A model generated the notes under the pieces. It had not been told where the DNA came from. It ran no database searches and saw only the letters and a program-made list of their open reading frames with translations. Shown here piece by piece: positions 8,915 to 17,897 of a DNA stretch of 64,000 nt. The stretch spans positions 7,152 through 71,151 of the forward strand of contig JADKDJ010000015.1 in NCBI GenBank assembly GCA_016718405.1, in the 5' to 3' direction. This stretch comes from Candidatus Rhodoferax odensensis (lineage in GTDB: Bacteria > Pseudomonadota > Gammaproteobacteria > Burkholderiales > Burkholderiaceae_C). A program made the translations under genes and the position numbers. The first letter of the stretch is position 1. Each line of letters opens with the position of its first letter.

Positions 8915-9020
8915 TCGTGGACGGCGTTTCAGGCTGAACGTGGACGCGATTTCAGCGTGATCGTGGACGGCATTTCAAATTGATCGTGGACGCTGTTTCA
9001 GCGTCATCGTGGACGATTTT
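8915..9020 (+). repeat. Left terminal repeats of the IS21-like element
   Basis: Units beginning at 8915, 8938, 8961, 8984 and 9007 repeat with an exact 23-bp period, sharing TCGTGGACG(n)TTTCA. The fifth unit is incomplete. These are the multiple terminal sites expected to bind IstA. Confidence 0.85.
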
Positions 9021-9092
9021 TGTGGGGGGATGCACGTAAGTGATTTCTTGAACCCGGCATAGGCTCGGCGCTTTTTGCGAAGCACAGAGCCA

Positions 9093-10627
9093 ATGCCAAC
9101 GAACAGAATCACCATGCGTCAAATCCGAGAGACATTGCGCCTGCACTTGTGCGCAGGACTGAGCTTCAGTGAGGTGGGCCGCTCCCTCAAGATATCCAAG
9201 AGTGCAGCGGCCAAGTACGCCTCCTTGGCCCGCGCCGCCAATGTCGATTGGGCGGTGGCTCAAACCCTCACTAATGAAGAACTGGAGGCCAGGTTATACC
9301 GTCCGGCCCTGCCGCGCAGCAGCCACCAGTTGACGCCCGACTTCGCCCTTGTTCATCAGGAACTCAAACGCGCCGGTGTGACCCTGCAGCTTCTGTGGGA
9401 GGAGTACGCCAAGGACAACGAACTGGCCTACAAGTACACCAGCTTTTGCATCAAGTACCGCCAATGGGCTTGTGGGCTCAAGCGCTCCATGCGCCAAACC
9501 CACATTGCTGGGGAGAAGCTGTTTGTCGATTACGCCGGTCAGACCGTACCGATCATTGACGCCGCCACCGGCGAGATCACCAAAGCGCAGATCTTCGTGG
9601 CCACCTTCGGCGCCTCCAACTACACCTATGCCTGTGCCACCGCGCGTCAGACCACCGCCGACTGGATCGGCGCCCAGGTGCAGGCACTGGAGTTCTTTGG
9701 CGGCGTGCCACGACTGATTGTGCCCGACCAGGCTCGCGCACTGATCAAGAACCCCGACACTTACGACCCCCAGCCCAACCGGCTCTACGACGAATTCGCC
9801 ACCCACTACGGGTGCGCCTTGTTGGCCGCACGACCAGCGCATCCCCGGGACAAACCAAGGTGGAGAACGCCGTGCTGGTGGTGGAGCGCTGGATTCTGGC
9901 CCGGCTGCGCAATCGCAAGTTCTTCAGTCTGGTGGAACTCAACCAGGCCATTGCCCTGCTACTGGTCGATCTGAACCAGCGTGCCTTCAAGAAGTTGCCC
10001 GGCAACCGGCGCAGCGCCTTTGAGCAACTCGACCTGCCAGCCCCGGCAGCCGCTGCCAAGCCAAACGCTTGAGATCTGTCGCTGGAAGTCGGCCAGGTCA
10101 ACATCGACTACCACGTCGAATTCGAGGGTCACTACTACAGTGTTCCGCACGCGCTGGTGCGCACCACCGTCGAATTACGGGTCACTGCCACGTTGGTCGA
10201 ATGCTTCTCTTCCAACCAGCGTGTGGCCTGCCATGCCTTGAGCCACCTACGCGGCAAGCACACCACCACGCCGGATCACATGCCAGCCTCCCACCGGGCG
10301 CACCGGGAATGGACGCCGCAAAAGCTCATCGACTGGGGATTGCGCATTGGCGTCAGTACCGCTGCCGTGGTGACCTGGCAGTTGGAGCACCGCCCGCATC
10401 CTGAACAGGGCTACCGGGCATGTTTGGGGATGCAACGTCTGGCGCGCCAGTTCACGCCGGTGCGACTGAGGCGGCCTGCACCAGGGCGCTGGCGATTTGT
10501 TCGCCCAACCTCAGGAGCGTGACCAACATCCTCAAGAGTGGACTCGACCGCCAGCAAAGTCTGCCGACCACCAAGCCGGGCGCATTGCCCGCACGAGAAC
10601 ATCCGTGGCCCGGACTACTTCCACTGA
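9093..10627 (+). pseudogene. istA: IS21-family transposase IstA, frameshifted
   Basis: IstA is the DDE transposase of IS21 elements. The N-terminal helix-turn-helix (LSFSEVGRSLKISKSAAAKY), the first catalytic region (GEKLFVDYAGQTVPI) and the second (GGVPRLIVPDQARAL) are in one frame up to about 9835. The third region (KVENAVLVVERWI) and the C-terminal domain (EGHYYSVPHALV) appear in other frames, with frame changes near 9850, 10070 and 10420-10480. The normal C-terminus ENIRGPDYFH ends with the stop at 10625-10627. Confidence 0.8.
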
Positions 10628-10685
10628 ACCCGTGGCCACCAATTCTCCAACGACTCCCCACCAACTCAGAAGGAAACAAGCACTT

Positions 10686-11414
10686 ATGAACGAACACACA
10701 CTTGCAATTACGTGACCTGCGCCTGGACGGCATGGTGCGCGCCATCGAGAACAAGCCACCAGTGCCGCGGCTACCAAGCTGGGCTTTGACGAACGCTTCG
10801 CCATGTTGGTACAAGCTGAGACTGCTTGGCGTGATGACAAACGCGTGCAGCGTTTGCTCAAGGCGGCCAAACTCAAAGTCAGCAGCGCCTGCGTGGAAGA
10901 TGTCAATTGGCGTGCCAGTCGTGCGCTGGATCGGGAACTGGTGGCCGCTTTGGCCGGTGGTGATTGGATCCGCAATGCCCAGAATCTGTTGATTACGGGT
11001 GCCACCGGTTGCGGTAAGACCTGGTTGGCCTGTGCGCTGGCGCATCAGGCGGCAAGGTCAGGGTTCTCGGTGCTGTACGTGCGCGCCGGGCGGCTCTTTG
11101 ATGAGTTGCGTGGCTCATGGCGATGGCAGCTTTGCACGGCGCCTGGCGCAACTGGCCAAGCTGGACGTCTTGGTGATTGACGACTTTGCCATTTCTCCGA
11201 TGGGAGCATCTGAACGCAATGATCTGCTCGAAGTTCTTGATGACCGGATCGGAAGCAAGTCAACTCTGATGACAAGTCAACTGCCGGTCAAAGCCTGGCA
11301 TGCCTATCTGGACGATCCGACATTGGCGATGCCATTCTGGACCGCATCGTGCACAGCAGTCATCGCATCGCACTCAAGGAGTTGCCACGCTGCGATCCGG
11401 GCAAAGACCAATGA
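10686..11414 (+). pseudogene. istB: IS21 helper ATPase IstB, frameshifted
   Basis: IstB is the AAA+ helper ATPase of IS21 transposition. Walker A GATGCGKT and Walker B LDVLVIDDF are visible, but the gene changes frame near 10712, 10775, 11115 and 11325. The normal end, IALKELPRCDPGKDQ, stops at 11412-11414. It follows istA by about 60 bp. Confidence 0.8.
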
Positions 11415-11597
11415 TCGCCACCATCGCCGCGCAAAAGACGACTTACCCACCGCGCCGGTCGGTACGTCGTAAGCGCCGCCCGCCGCCGTGGATAAGTCTG
11501 CACCCGAGAGATCAAAACCACTCGCTTCGCGATCGCCGTCCTGAGACACCCTGGTGCTTGAGATACATTTAACCCCTCGCTTGCGCGCATCCCCTGC

Positions 11598-11654
11598 GCG
11601 TCCACGATGGCGCTGAAACGCCGTCCACGATCAGCCTGAAACAGGCGTCCACGA
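11598..11654 (-). repeat. Right terminal repeats of the IS21-like element
   Basis: Three copies of the CGTCCACGA-containing unit lie in inverted orientation relative to the left repeats, spaced 23-24 bp, closing the element. Confidence 0.8.
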
Positions 11655-11854
11655 TCGCTGAAATGCGCAGCCGGGTCACGCTCACGTCATTCCAATGACA
11701 ACGTGTTGGCTGTGAGCAAGAACGGCTCAGCGGTCAGGAAGGCTGAAGTGCATCCCGATCACGCTTCCAGCTCCCTTACAGCCGATCGTAGCGACCGGCG
11801 CAGCGATTCAGTCCCCTAAGCCATCACCTTTGGCCACGCTACTAAACTCGCACG

Positions 11855-12094
11855 ATGCACAACCCACCTCATCCTGGGAAAGTCCTTGTTGAGTATCTCG
11901 GCGATCTCGCATTGATGGACGCTGCGGCAAGAATTGGCGCGGATCCATCGACTCTCAATAACGTGTTGACTTGCTCGTCCAGTGTCTCGACCGACTTGGC
12001 GCAGCGCCTGGCACAAGCACTTGGGACCAGCCCTGACTTGTGGAGCGGGATGCAGCGGCAATACGACTTACACCAGGTGCTGCAAAAGCCGTGA
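11855..12094 (+). CDS. HigA-type antitoxin-like DNA-binding protein
   Basis: This is a 79-residue protein starting MHNPPHPGKVLVEYL, the typical opening of HigA-family antitoxins, with a helix-turn-helix near residues 20-45 and a C-terminal SPDLWSGMQRQYDLHQ segment matching the family (usually LWLxLQ..YDL). HigA binds and represses its own operon and neutralises the HigB ribonuclease. No higB is found upstream, where only degraded IS-flanking DNA is visible. The next gene starts 2 bp after its stop, so the pair may be co-transcribed. Confidence 0.75.
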   Translation: MHNPPHPGKVLVEYLGDLALMDAAARIGADPSTLNNVLTCSSSVSTDLAQRLAQALGTSPDLWSGMQRQYDLHQVLQKP

Positions 12095-12096
12095 GC

Positions 12097-12294
12097 ATGC
12101 ACCACTCAACAATCTTGACCAGGGGCCGAACCACAGTGCCGGCGCCTATCCGCAGGGCAATCGGGTGTACTCCCGGCGCGCGGCTAGATTGGCGGGTGAT
12201 CGACGACGGCTTGCTCATCGTGCGACTACAAACGCCAGTAGTCTTGCGCATACGTACTAAGTTGCAAAATAAACGCGAACGAAATGCTTTGTAA
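12097..12294 (+). CDS. AbrB/MazE-type DNA-binding antitoxin-like protein
   Basis: This 65-residue protein contains the SpoVT/AbrB swapped-hairpin pattern (RGRTTVPAPIRRAIGCTPGARLDW, split here as RGRTTVPAPIRRAIG and TPGARLDW). Such proteins are the antitoxin partner in PrlF/YhaV- or MazEF-type systems or stand-alone transcription regulators. The start at 12097, just behind the HigA stop, is chosen over an upstream in-frame ATG at 12040 because the conserved domain starts here. No PemK, PIN or other toxin gene follows; the next 340 bp appear non-coding. Confidence 0.65.
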   Translation: MHHSTILTRGRTTVPAPIRRAIGCTPGARLDWRVIDDGLLIVRLQTPVVLRIRTKLQNKRERNAL

Positions 12295-12637
12295 GCGCAC
12301 AACACATGCGCGTTCGAGGTTTGCGTCATCTCGAAAAATGCTCTATTCTGAAAGCCATATCGAGCACTTCATGCACAAACAGTACAGCACCAAGAACACC
12401 CGCCAGGCCAGCCACGGCCGGGGCGTGTTTGGCGTCGCCTGCTCGCTGCGCTCCCTGGCGATATCCCGAATTCGGATGCGGGGTATGCGCGCTGCGGGCT
12501 CGATAAAGAGCACCAACCCGTGCATAACCCCGCGAATTCCGTCCTGGAGTTCGGGCGCAACCCTTACTTGTCGCAGACCATGACCTGACGCCAAGCTGCC
12601 CCGGCTCCTGACCACAAGTCATTCTCAGGAGCCTCAA
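12295..12637 (+). other. Non-coding stretch with a candidate promoter and long leader
   Basis: No recognisable gene. A sigma70-like promoter, TTGCGT (12321-12326) with 17-bp spacing to TATTCT (12344-12349), would start an RNA near 12356, giving a ~280-nt leader ahead of the AAA+ gene at 12638. A 70-codon open frame (12371-12583) in it has no recognised features and is not called. Confidence 0.4.
12321..12349 (+). promoter_or_regulatory. Candidate promoter of the AAA+/phosphoesterase cluster
   Basis: TTGCGT and TATTCT are separated by 17 bp and lie upstream of the first gene of the cluster. It is the best sigma70-like match in the intergenic region. Confidence 0.45.
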
Positions 12638-13921
12638 GTGAGCAGCAATTCTTGTAGTGATCCAAGTAAGGATCCCCCCGGTTTCAAACGACTACTCCGA
12701 ACCGTCGGCGACCGCTCTGGGCGCGTCGTCGAGGTTTTGGTCCCGACCGCGCTTAAACACCAACTCGACAAGGAGGAGGCAATCCGTCGCTTTGAAGCGG
12801 AGGCGGCATTGGCGGCCGAGATGGATGGAGAGCCCAAGCCCCCGCGCATGCTCGATTCAGCCTGTCCACCCAAGGCGCCAAAACCAACCAAGCAAGAAGA
12901 GGAACTCCGCAGAGAGGCGGAAGTTTGGGACCAAATCGACGCCCGCGATCGAGTGAATCGATCAAAGTCTCACTACCCGGTATTTCAGAGTGCGCAAGCG
13001 CGAGCACTGCATCGGTCAATCGTCCGGGGTGACCGGGAAGAACGCCAACGCCTGGAGCAACCGTATTCGGAGCTCGTCAAGCTGGGAACCCTGCGACGTG
13101 TCGCAAGACCCACGTCGCTCAAGCCGCTCGAACTCTTGGCCGGCCAACAACCGCACATGCGTGAGGTGGTTCAGTTCGTGATCAATCAGCTCAAGCTTGC
13201 CCTGCGCAGCCGCCGACCCGTGCGCCTGCAACCGATGCTGTTGGTTGGCGAGGCCGGCGTGGGTAAAACCCACTTCGCGCAAGCGCTTGCCAAGGCACTG
13301 GCCACCACCGTTCACATCCAGCAGCTCGACTCGGATGTCACCGGTGCTTTCCTGCTTGGCAGCGACAAGAAGTGGGGCAACACCAAGACGGGCGTGCTGT
13401 TTGAGAAGCTCGTACTCGGATCCGTGGCCAACCCGGTCATGGTGCTGGACGAAATCGACAAGGGCAACCGGGAAAGAAGCAGCCCAGTCGGCAGCTTCTA
13501 TTCCGTCCTGGAGCCACTCTCCGCCAAAACTATCCGGGACATCTCGGCGGACTTCGAGTTCGATGCCAGCCTGGTGACTTGGATCGCCACTGCCAACGAC
13601 TCGACCAAACTCGATGAACCGCTGCGTAGCCGGTTCAGGGAGTTTCACATCCTGCCGCCGACTGCCGAAGAGTGCTTGACGCTGGCCGGTGAGGTGATGC
13701 GCGCGGCGATCAAGGCGGTGGGCGTGCGTGGCTTCGACCTTGACGTCTCGCTGCGCCGCCATCTGGCCCATCTGCCGGCGCGCCAGATCTGGCAATTGAC
13801 AACGCAGGCCCTGGCGCGCGCCGTCTCCAGCGGTCGGCACTCACTGAGCCAGCAGGACTTCCCTCGCTGGCTGTTTGACCAAACCGAGGGCCCACAAGCC
13901 CCGGTCACCTACTTGCATTGA
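12638..13921 (+). CDS. Lon-like AAA+ ATPase without a protease domain
   Basis: The 427-residue protein has a charged N-terminal region of about 170 residues and a C-terminal AAA+ module: Walker A GEAGVGKT at about residue 205, Walker B VMVLDEID at about residue 267, and a sensor-1 WIATANDS. The module resembles the ATPase part of Lon, but the chain ends before any Ser-Lys protease domain. The GTG start at 12638 has AGGAG five bases upstream. It opens a co-directional cluster of phosphoesterases and a MoxR/vWA pair, and may serve as their remodelling or unfolding motor. That role is inference. Confidence 0.75.
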   Translation: MSSNSCSDPSKDPPGFKRLLRTVGDRSGRVVEVLVPTALKHQLDKEEAIRRFEAEAALAAEMDGEPKPPRMLDSACPPKAPKPTKQEEELRREAEVWDQIDARDRVNRSKSHYPVFQSAQARALHRSIVRGDREERQRLEQPYSELVKLGTLRRVARPTSLKPLELLAGQQPHMREVVQFVINQLKLALRSRRPVRLQPMLLVGEAGVGKTHFAQALAKALATTVHIQQLDSDVTGAFLLGSDKKWGNTKTGVLFEKLVLGSVANPVMVLDEIDKGNRERSSPVGSFYSVLEPLSAKTIRDISADFEFDASLVTWIATANDSTKLDEPLRSRFREFHILPPTAEECLTLAGEVMRAAIKAVGVRGFDLDVSLRRHLAHLPARQIWQLTTQALARAVSSGRHSLSQQDFPRWLFDQTEGPQAPVTYLH

Positions 13922-13931
13922 AGAGAACACC

Positions 13932-14417
13932 ATGAACAACCCGAAACAACTCAAGGCCCGATTCCCCTACCAGTTCGCTGGCAAGAACATCGGCCTGTCG
14001 ATCTCCCGCGGCTGGTTCCTCCTGTTCGAGAAGCTGTGCGAGGACATTGATCACCTGTTGGGCGACGACAAACACGACTTTCACTGGACCCAGTTGAAGG
14101 AGAAGTTCGGCGCAGCCCGTTTCTACTTTGCACTCGATGGCAAGAGTGAGATGTTCATCGACTTCATCAGTCCGCACGGGGTCAAGACCGTTCGTCCGAC
14201 CACGGCCAAACACGAGACTGAGGCCAATCTGCGCCAACAGATCCAGGCGCTGATCAACAAGGCGACGTCGAGCACCAATCGGCTCTGCATCGTGTGCGGC
14301 GAGCCGGGCGCGGTCGATCAGTTCGAGAATTACCTGTTGGTGCTGTGTAAACCGCATGCGGACCTGCGCCGCCTGGACCAGCTTCCGCCGGCCTGGTTCG
14401 AGGAGGATGAGCAATGA
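13932..14417 (+). CDS. Conserved hypothetical protein with C-terminal zinc-ribbon-like motif
   Basis: The 161-residue protein is not recognised. It has a soluble N-terminal part rich in aromatic residues (WTQLKEKFGAARFYF) and a C-terminal CIVCGEPGA followed about 22 residues later by LCKPH, which could bind a metal ion. The ATG at 13932 follows the AAA+ stop by 10 bp. Its stop overlaps the next gene by 4 bp, so it belongs to the same operon. Confidence 0.65.
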   Translation: MNNPKQLKARFPYQFAGKNIGLSISRGWFLLFEKLCEDIDHLLGDDKHDFHWTQLKEKFGAARFYFALDGKSEMFIDFISPHGVKTVRPTTAKHETEANLRQQIQALINKATSSTNRLCIVCGEPGAVDQFENYLLVLCKPHADLRRLDQLPPAWFEEDEQ

Positions 14418-14872
14418 AAACCGTCCTCTTTCTGGACTTCGATGGTGTCACGCACCCCGAACCCTGCTTCGACGCGCAGGCCTTCTGCTGCCTACACCTG
14501 ATTGAGGCCGTCCTGCGAGAGCATCCGACGGTCGAGATCGTCATCAGCAGCAGTTGGCGCGACCACCATCCTCTGGATGAGCTCCGGGCGTTCTTCTCGG
14601 CCGACATCGGCCCGCGCGTAGTGGGTGTCACGCCCTCGATCAAGGTGCCAGACAGCAGCTGGTTGCCAGGCCAGGTCAGTAAATTCGAGCGCCAATGGGA
14701 GTGCGAGAGCTGGCTGCGCCAACACCGGCCAGGTGCGCAATGGGTGGCGATCGACGATCGCCCCTACTGGTTCGAGCCCGACTGCCCCAACCTGCTGGTG
14801 ACCGAGCGCACCGTCGGATTCCGGCTCGTCCATGCCTGCGAACTGGATCGAATGTTCAGGGAGCGAAGCTGA
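14414..14872 (+). CDS. HAD-type phosphatase (HAD_18-like)
   Basis: This 152-residue protein begins with the HAD motif I LFLDFDGVTHP (nucleophile and general acid Asp), followed by motif II ISSSWR and a late acidic motif AIDDRPYW. It is a small cap-less HAD phosphatase; substrate unknown. Related proteins act on phosphorylated nucleotides or nucleic-acid ends. It overlaps both neighbours (ATGA and TGATG), indicating translational coupling. Confidence 0.75.
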   Translation: MKTVLFLDFDGVTHPEPCFDAQAFCCLHLIEAVLREHPTVEIVISSSWRDHHPLDELRAFFSADIGPRVVGVTPSIKVPDSSWLPGQVSKFERQWECESWLRQHRPGAQWVAIDDRPYWFEPDCPNLLVTERTVGFRLVHACELDRMFRERS

Positions 14873-15636
14873 TGCGCGACCTGAACCAATTTGACCTTGA
14901 GCACCGTCAGGCCTTGCGCCGGATCTGGTTCCTGGGCGATGTGCATGGTGAGTTCAGACACATCGCCCAGACACTGCTGTCGGCCTCTGAGCGGCCGCGT
15001 TGGCTGGTGTTCCTCGGTGACATCGACATCGACCACCAACCGCTGCGCGAGCTGCTCGCCCCCTTGAGCCGCTGGAGTCCGGAGGCCAAAGTGTTGTTCA
15101 TCCACGGCAACCACGACGCGGACACCGCTGCGCACTGGGCGATGCTGCACGACTGCGGTGACGCTGAGCCGCTGCACCGGCGCGTGGTTCACCTGGATGG
15201 GGTCCGAGTCGCCGGACTGGGCGGCAACTTCCTCGGCCGCATCTGGTGCCCACCGGGCGAGGCAGTGTTCGCCAGCAAGGTTGCGGCGATGACGCCGGGA
15301 CCACTGCTCTGGCTCGACCCTGAAGGCCGTCGCCCGAATTCGATGCTGCACGCCGCGATCTACCCGGACGATCTGAATGTCCTCTCCCGGCAGCGGGCCG
15401 ACATCCTGGTCACCCATGAAGCGCCATCCTGTCACCCGCACGGTTTTGAGACGCTGGACCAGCTGGCGCGTTCGTTGGGCGTGGTGCGGACTTTCCACGG
15501 CCATCACCATGACGATCGAAGCGAGGACTACCCCAGGCTGCGCGAGTCACTGGGCTTCGACGCCCGAGCGGTCGCCTACTGCGGCATCAAGAACGGCCTG
15601 GGTGAAGTAATCCTTCCTGGCGAAGCGGGGTGGTGA
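14872..15636 (+). CDS. Calcineurin-like metallophosphoesterase 1
   Basis: This 254-residue protein contains the dinuclear metal-binding motifs of the family: GDVHG, LGDIDID, GNHDAD, THEAP and GHHH. The ATG at 14872 overlaps the stop of the HAD gene by one base; the longer open frame from 14695 lies inside that gene. Substrates of this superfamily include nucleotides, phosphoproteins and nucleic acids, and nothing here decides among them. It is the first of four different phosphoesterases in this cluster. Confidence 0.8.
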   Translation: MRDLNQFDLEHRQALRRIWFLGDVHGEFRHIAQTLLSASERPRWLVFLGDIDIDHQPLRELLAPLSRWSPEAKVLFIHGNHDADTAAHWAMLHDCGDAEPLHRRVVHLDGVRVAGLGGNFLGRIWCPPGEAVFASKVAAMTPGPLLWLDPEGRRPNSMLHAAIYPDDLNVLSRQRADILVTHEAPSCHPHGFETLDQLARSLGVVRTFHGHHHDDRSEDYPRLRESLGFDARAVAYCGIKNGLGEVILPGEAGW

Positions 15637-15637
15637 C

Positions 15638-16303
15638 ATGAACTACCAAACCGCCCTCAAGCTCTTCGAGCACACCCTGAAAAAGGCCGACCGTGTGCGC
15701 CCAGACATCCACGCCACCATGCTCAAGCTTGCCACCCGGGAAGCTGTTGAGGCGGCCAGCCAGACGGTGAGCGCCGCCTTGGCCCTGGGCCAGCGCGTCT
15801 GGATGACCTCCGACCTGCACCTGGGCCACGCCAACATCATTGGTTACTGTGACCGGCCGTATGCCAACGTCGACAACATGCACGCGGACCTGCTGCGGCT
15901 GCTCGGGAAGGTCGGACCGACCGAGTTGCTCGTGATCGTCGGCGACGTGCTGATGGGCGATTACGACACCTCAATCGAGCTGGTGCGCGGCATCCCTGGT
16001 CGCAAGATCCTGGTGCTGGGCAATCACGACCTGAGCCGGGATGGCAAGTGCCGTTTGCTTCGTGAGCGCGCCATCAAGGGCCGAGGGCCGCTGTTCGAGG
16101 CAGTCGTCCCCTTCCTGTTCTGGCCGGGACCGCAAGGTCGCGCGGTGCTGGTCAGCCACTACCCAGTGGTCGTGCCTGACAGCCACCTTGCCCCCGTGCT
16201 CAATTACCACGGCCATCTGCACCGCGAGGTGCTGGCACCCACCTTCGTCGTCAAGTACATGAACGTCGGCTGGGACGTGGACTACTGCCTGAGGTGTCTA
16301 TGA
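15638..16303 (+). CDS. Calcineurin-like metallophosphoesterase 2
   Basis: This 221-residue protein shows SDLHLGHANII, VGDVLMG, LGNHD, SHYP and GHLH, the compact type related to phage and YfcE-like phosphoesterases. It has an N-terminal helical extension of about 48 residues before the first motif. It begins one base after the preceding stop and overlaps the next start by 4 bp. Confidence 0.8.
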   Translation: MNYQTALKLFEHTLKKADRVRPDIHATMLKLATREAVEAASQTVSAALALGQRVWMTSDLHLGHANIIGYCDRPYANVDNMHADLLRLLGKVGPTELLVIVGDVLMGDYDTSIELVRGIPGRKILVLGNHDLSRDGKCRLLRERAIKGRGPLFEAVVPFLFWPGPQGRAVLVSHYPVVVPDSHLAPVLNYHGHLHREVLAPTFVVKYMNVGWDVDYCLRCL

Positions 16304-17100
16304 AAATCCAACTCGCCTCCGATCTGCATCTGGAGTTCCTGGAACGGGACTGGCCACGCGAACGCCTGATCGAATGCGCCCCCGACGCCGACGTGCTGGT
16401 ACTCGCCGGCGACATCGCGAAGGGGACCGATGCATTGACGCTGTTCGCCGACTGGCCGGTACCGGTGATCTACCTCGCTGGTAACCACGAGTTCTACGGC
16501 CAGTTTCTGGATCCCATGCGCAAGCGCATGCGAGAGGTCGCCAAGGATTGCGGGATCCACTTCTTGGACAACGATTCGATCGAAATCGATGGTGTGCGCT
16601 TCCTGGGCACCACACTGTGGACCGACTACCAACTGGACCGGGAGCGCTCGCAGGTCGACTCCATGCGCTACGTCGAGCAGCGCCTCAACGATCACTTCAC
16701 TATCCGCACCGGCAAAGGCACCTTCACGACCCAACACGCCCTGGCGCAGCACCACACTGCGCGCGCCTGGCTGCAAGCGGAACTGAACAAACCGTTCGAC
16801 GGCAAAACCGTGGTGGTCAGCCACCACGGGCCGCACCCCCTGTCCGTGCATCCGCGTTACATCGGCAACCGCCTCAACCCGGGCTTCGTAAGTGACCTCT
16901 CGGACCTGATGCCAGGCGTTGACCTATGGCTGCATGGCCATGTGCACGACTCGTTTGACTACCGCGTCGGCAAGTGTCGGGTAATGGCCAACCCAGCCGG
17001 GTACATGCTGAGCCGACGAAACTTGAATTCGATCGCCGACTGGCAGTTGGAGAACGCCGCCTTTGACAGGATGTGTGTATTGGACTTGACTGATGACTGA
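16300..17100 (+). CDS. Calcineurin-like metallophosphoesterase 3
   Basis: This 266-residue protein begins with ASDLHLEF close to the N-terminus, followed by AGDIAKG, GNHEFYG, SHHGPHPLS and GHVHDSFDY. The ATG at 16300 overlaps the previous stop (ATGA); an in-frame GTG two codons earlier is less likely. It is a close relative of the protein encoded at 17894-18691, so the pair probably arose by duplication. A 150-bp gap follows. Confidence 0.8.
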   Translation: MKIQLASDLHLEFLERDWPRERLIECAPDADVLVLAGDIAKGTDALTLFADWPVPVIYLAGNHEFYGQFLDPMRKRMREVAKDCGIHFLDNDSIEIDGVRFLGTTLWTDYQLDRERSQVDSMRYVEQRLNDHFTIRTGKGTFTTQHALAQHHTARAWLQAELNKPFDGKTVVVSHHGPHPLSVHPRYIGNRLNPGFVSDLSDLMPGVDLWLHGHVHDSFDYRVGKCRVMANPAGYMLSRRNLNSIADWQLENAAFDRMCVLDLTDD

Positions 17101-17253
17101 GCAGCGGCGCCCTCGCCCGAGGTTCATCAGAAGAGGACACGCGTCGAGAGCTCTTGCATTCACGAAACGGCACTACTTCCATTCTCACGCTATCGGAATC
17201 ACTTTACTGTCGAGAACCCGGTCTTCAACGAAGGCCCGCTATTTGATGACCCT

Positions 17254-17484
17254 ATGAAAACAAGCTTGCCACCGCCGAAAGGCTTCGAGTCCTGGCTTGA
17301 CTATGCGATCGCCACGATGGATGTGCGCAGCGTGTGGCTTGAGTCGCTATTCGATGAATCCACGGACACCCCACCCAGCGGCGACCAGATTCGAGCCGCT
17401 GCGCAAGCGGAGCTTGACGCGCTGCGCGCGATAGCCAAGCAATCCTCAAGTAGCGCCGGCCAGCCCAAAGGGGCGACGCCATGA
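17254..17484 (+). CDS. Small hypothetical protein
   Basis: This 76-residue acidic protein has no recognised domain; its first half (FESWLDYAIATMDVR) looks helical. It is retained because its stop overlaps the next gene by 4 bp in the same operon-like series. The start ATG at 17254 lies 150 bp after the preceding gene. Confidence 0.5.
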   Translation: MKTSLPPPKGFESWLDYAIATMDVRSVWLESLFDESTDTPPSGDQIRAAAQAELDALRAIAKQSSSSAGQPKGATP

Positions 17485-17897
17485 GCCTTCGTGGAAACAA
17501 ACGCCGCGTTGCCCTGCTGTTTGACGGTCGATTTCATGGCTCGTTCGTTTGGCGTTCAGGGGAAGATCAAGCCTGGCTAGACATCGCGCCGGTGGGGCGT
17601 GAGTTTGGCAGCCCTGACTATGAACGACTGAGCATCCTGGACACGTATTCGTGGGGCAACATCACCGAGCAAGAAGCCATGCGTCAACTCGATGTGGATC
17701 GTCACGGTCTGGTTGCCATGTTGGAGGCCGATGGTTTGGAATTGACTGACGAGGTCCGTGCGTCACATCGCAAAGCCATCGAGGGCCTGTCGACGCCGCA
17801 CAAGATCGGTGACATCACAGCCCTCAAGGGCATGTTCGGCAAGACGGCCAGAACAGTGACCATCGAAGACATGAACCCAGTGCGTCGCAAACCATGA
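17481..17897 (+). CDS. Conserved hypothetical protein
   Basis: This 138-residue protein is not recognised. The segment ITEQEAMRQLDVDRHGLVAMLEADGL resembles a helix-turn-helix-like fold (shown here in two parts: ITEQEAMRQLDVD and HGLVAMLEADGL). It overlaps both neighbours by 4 bp, so it is almost certainly translated with the phosphoesterase that follows. Confidence 0.6.
   Translation: MSLRGNKRRVALLFDGRFHGSFVWRSGEDQAWLDIAPVGREFGSPDYERLSILDTYSWGNITEQEAMRQLDVDRHGLVAMLEADGLELTDEVRASHRKAIEGLSTPHKIGDITALKGMFGKTARTVTIEDMNPVRRKP

Larger units (their letters stand above)
8915..11654 (+). mobile_element. IS21-family insertion sequence, degraded
   Basis: The element is bounded by tandem terminal repeats in opposite orientation and contains istA and istB remnants in the standard order. 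Both genes carry several frame changes, so it should be inactive. The exact outer ends and target duplication could not be fixed by eye. Confidence 0.8.

Noticed and set aside
8915..9020. Tandem 23-bp repeats as a CRISPR array
   Set aside because: The units abut without unique spacers and appear inverted at the other end of an istA/istB pair, so they are IS21 terminal repeats.
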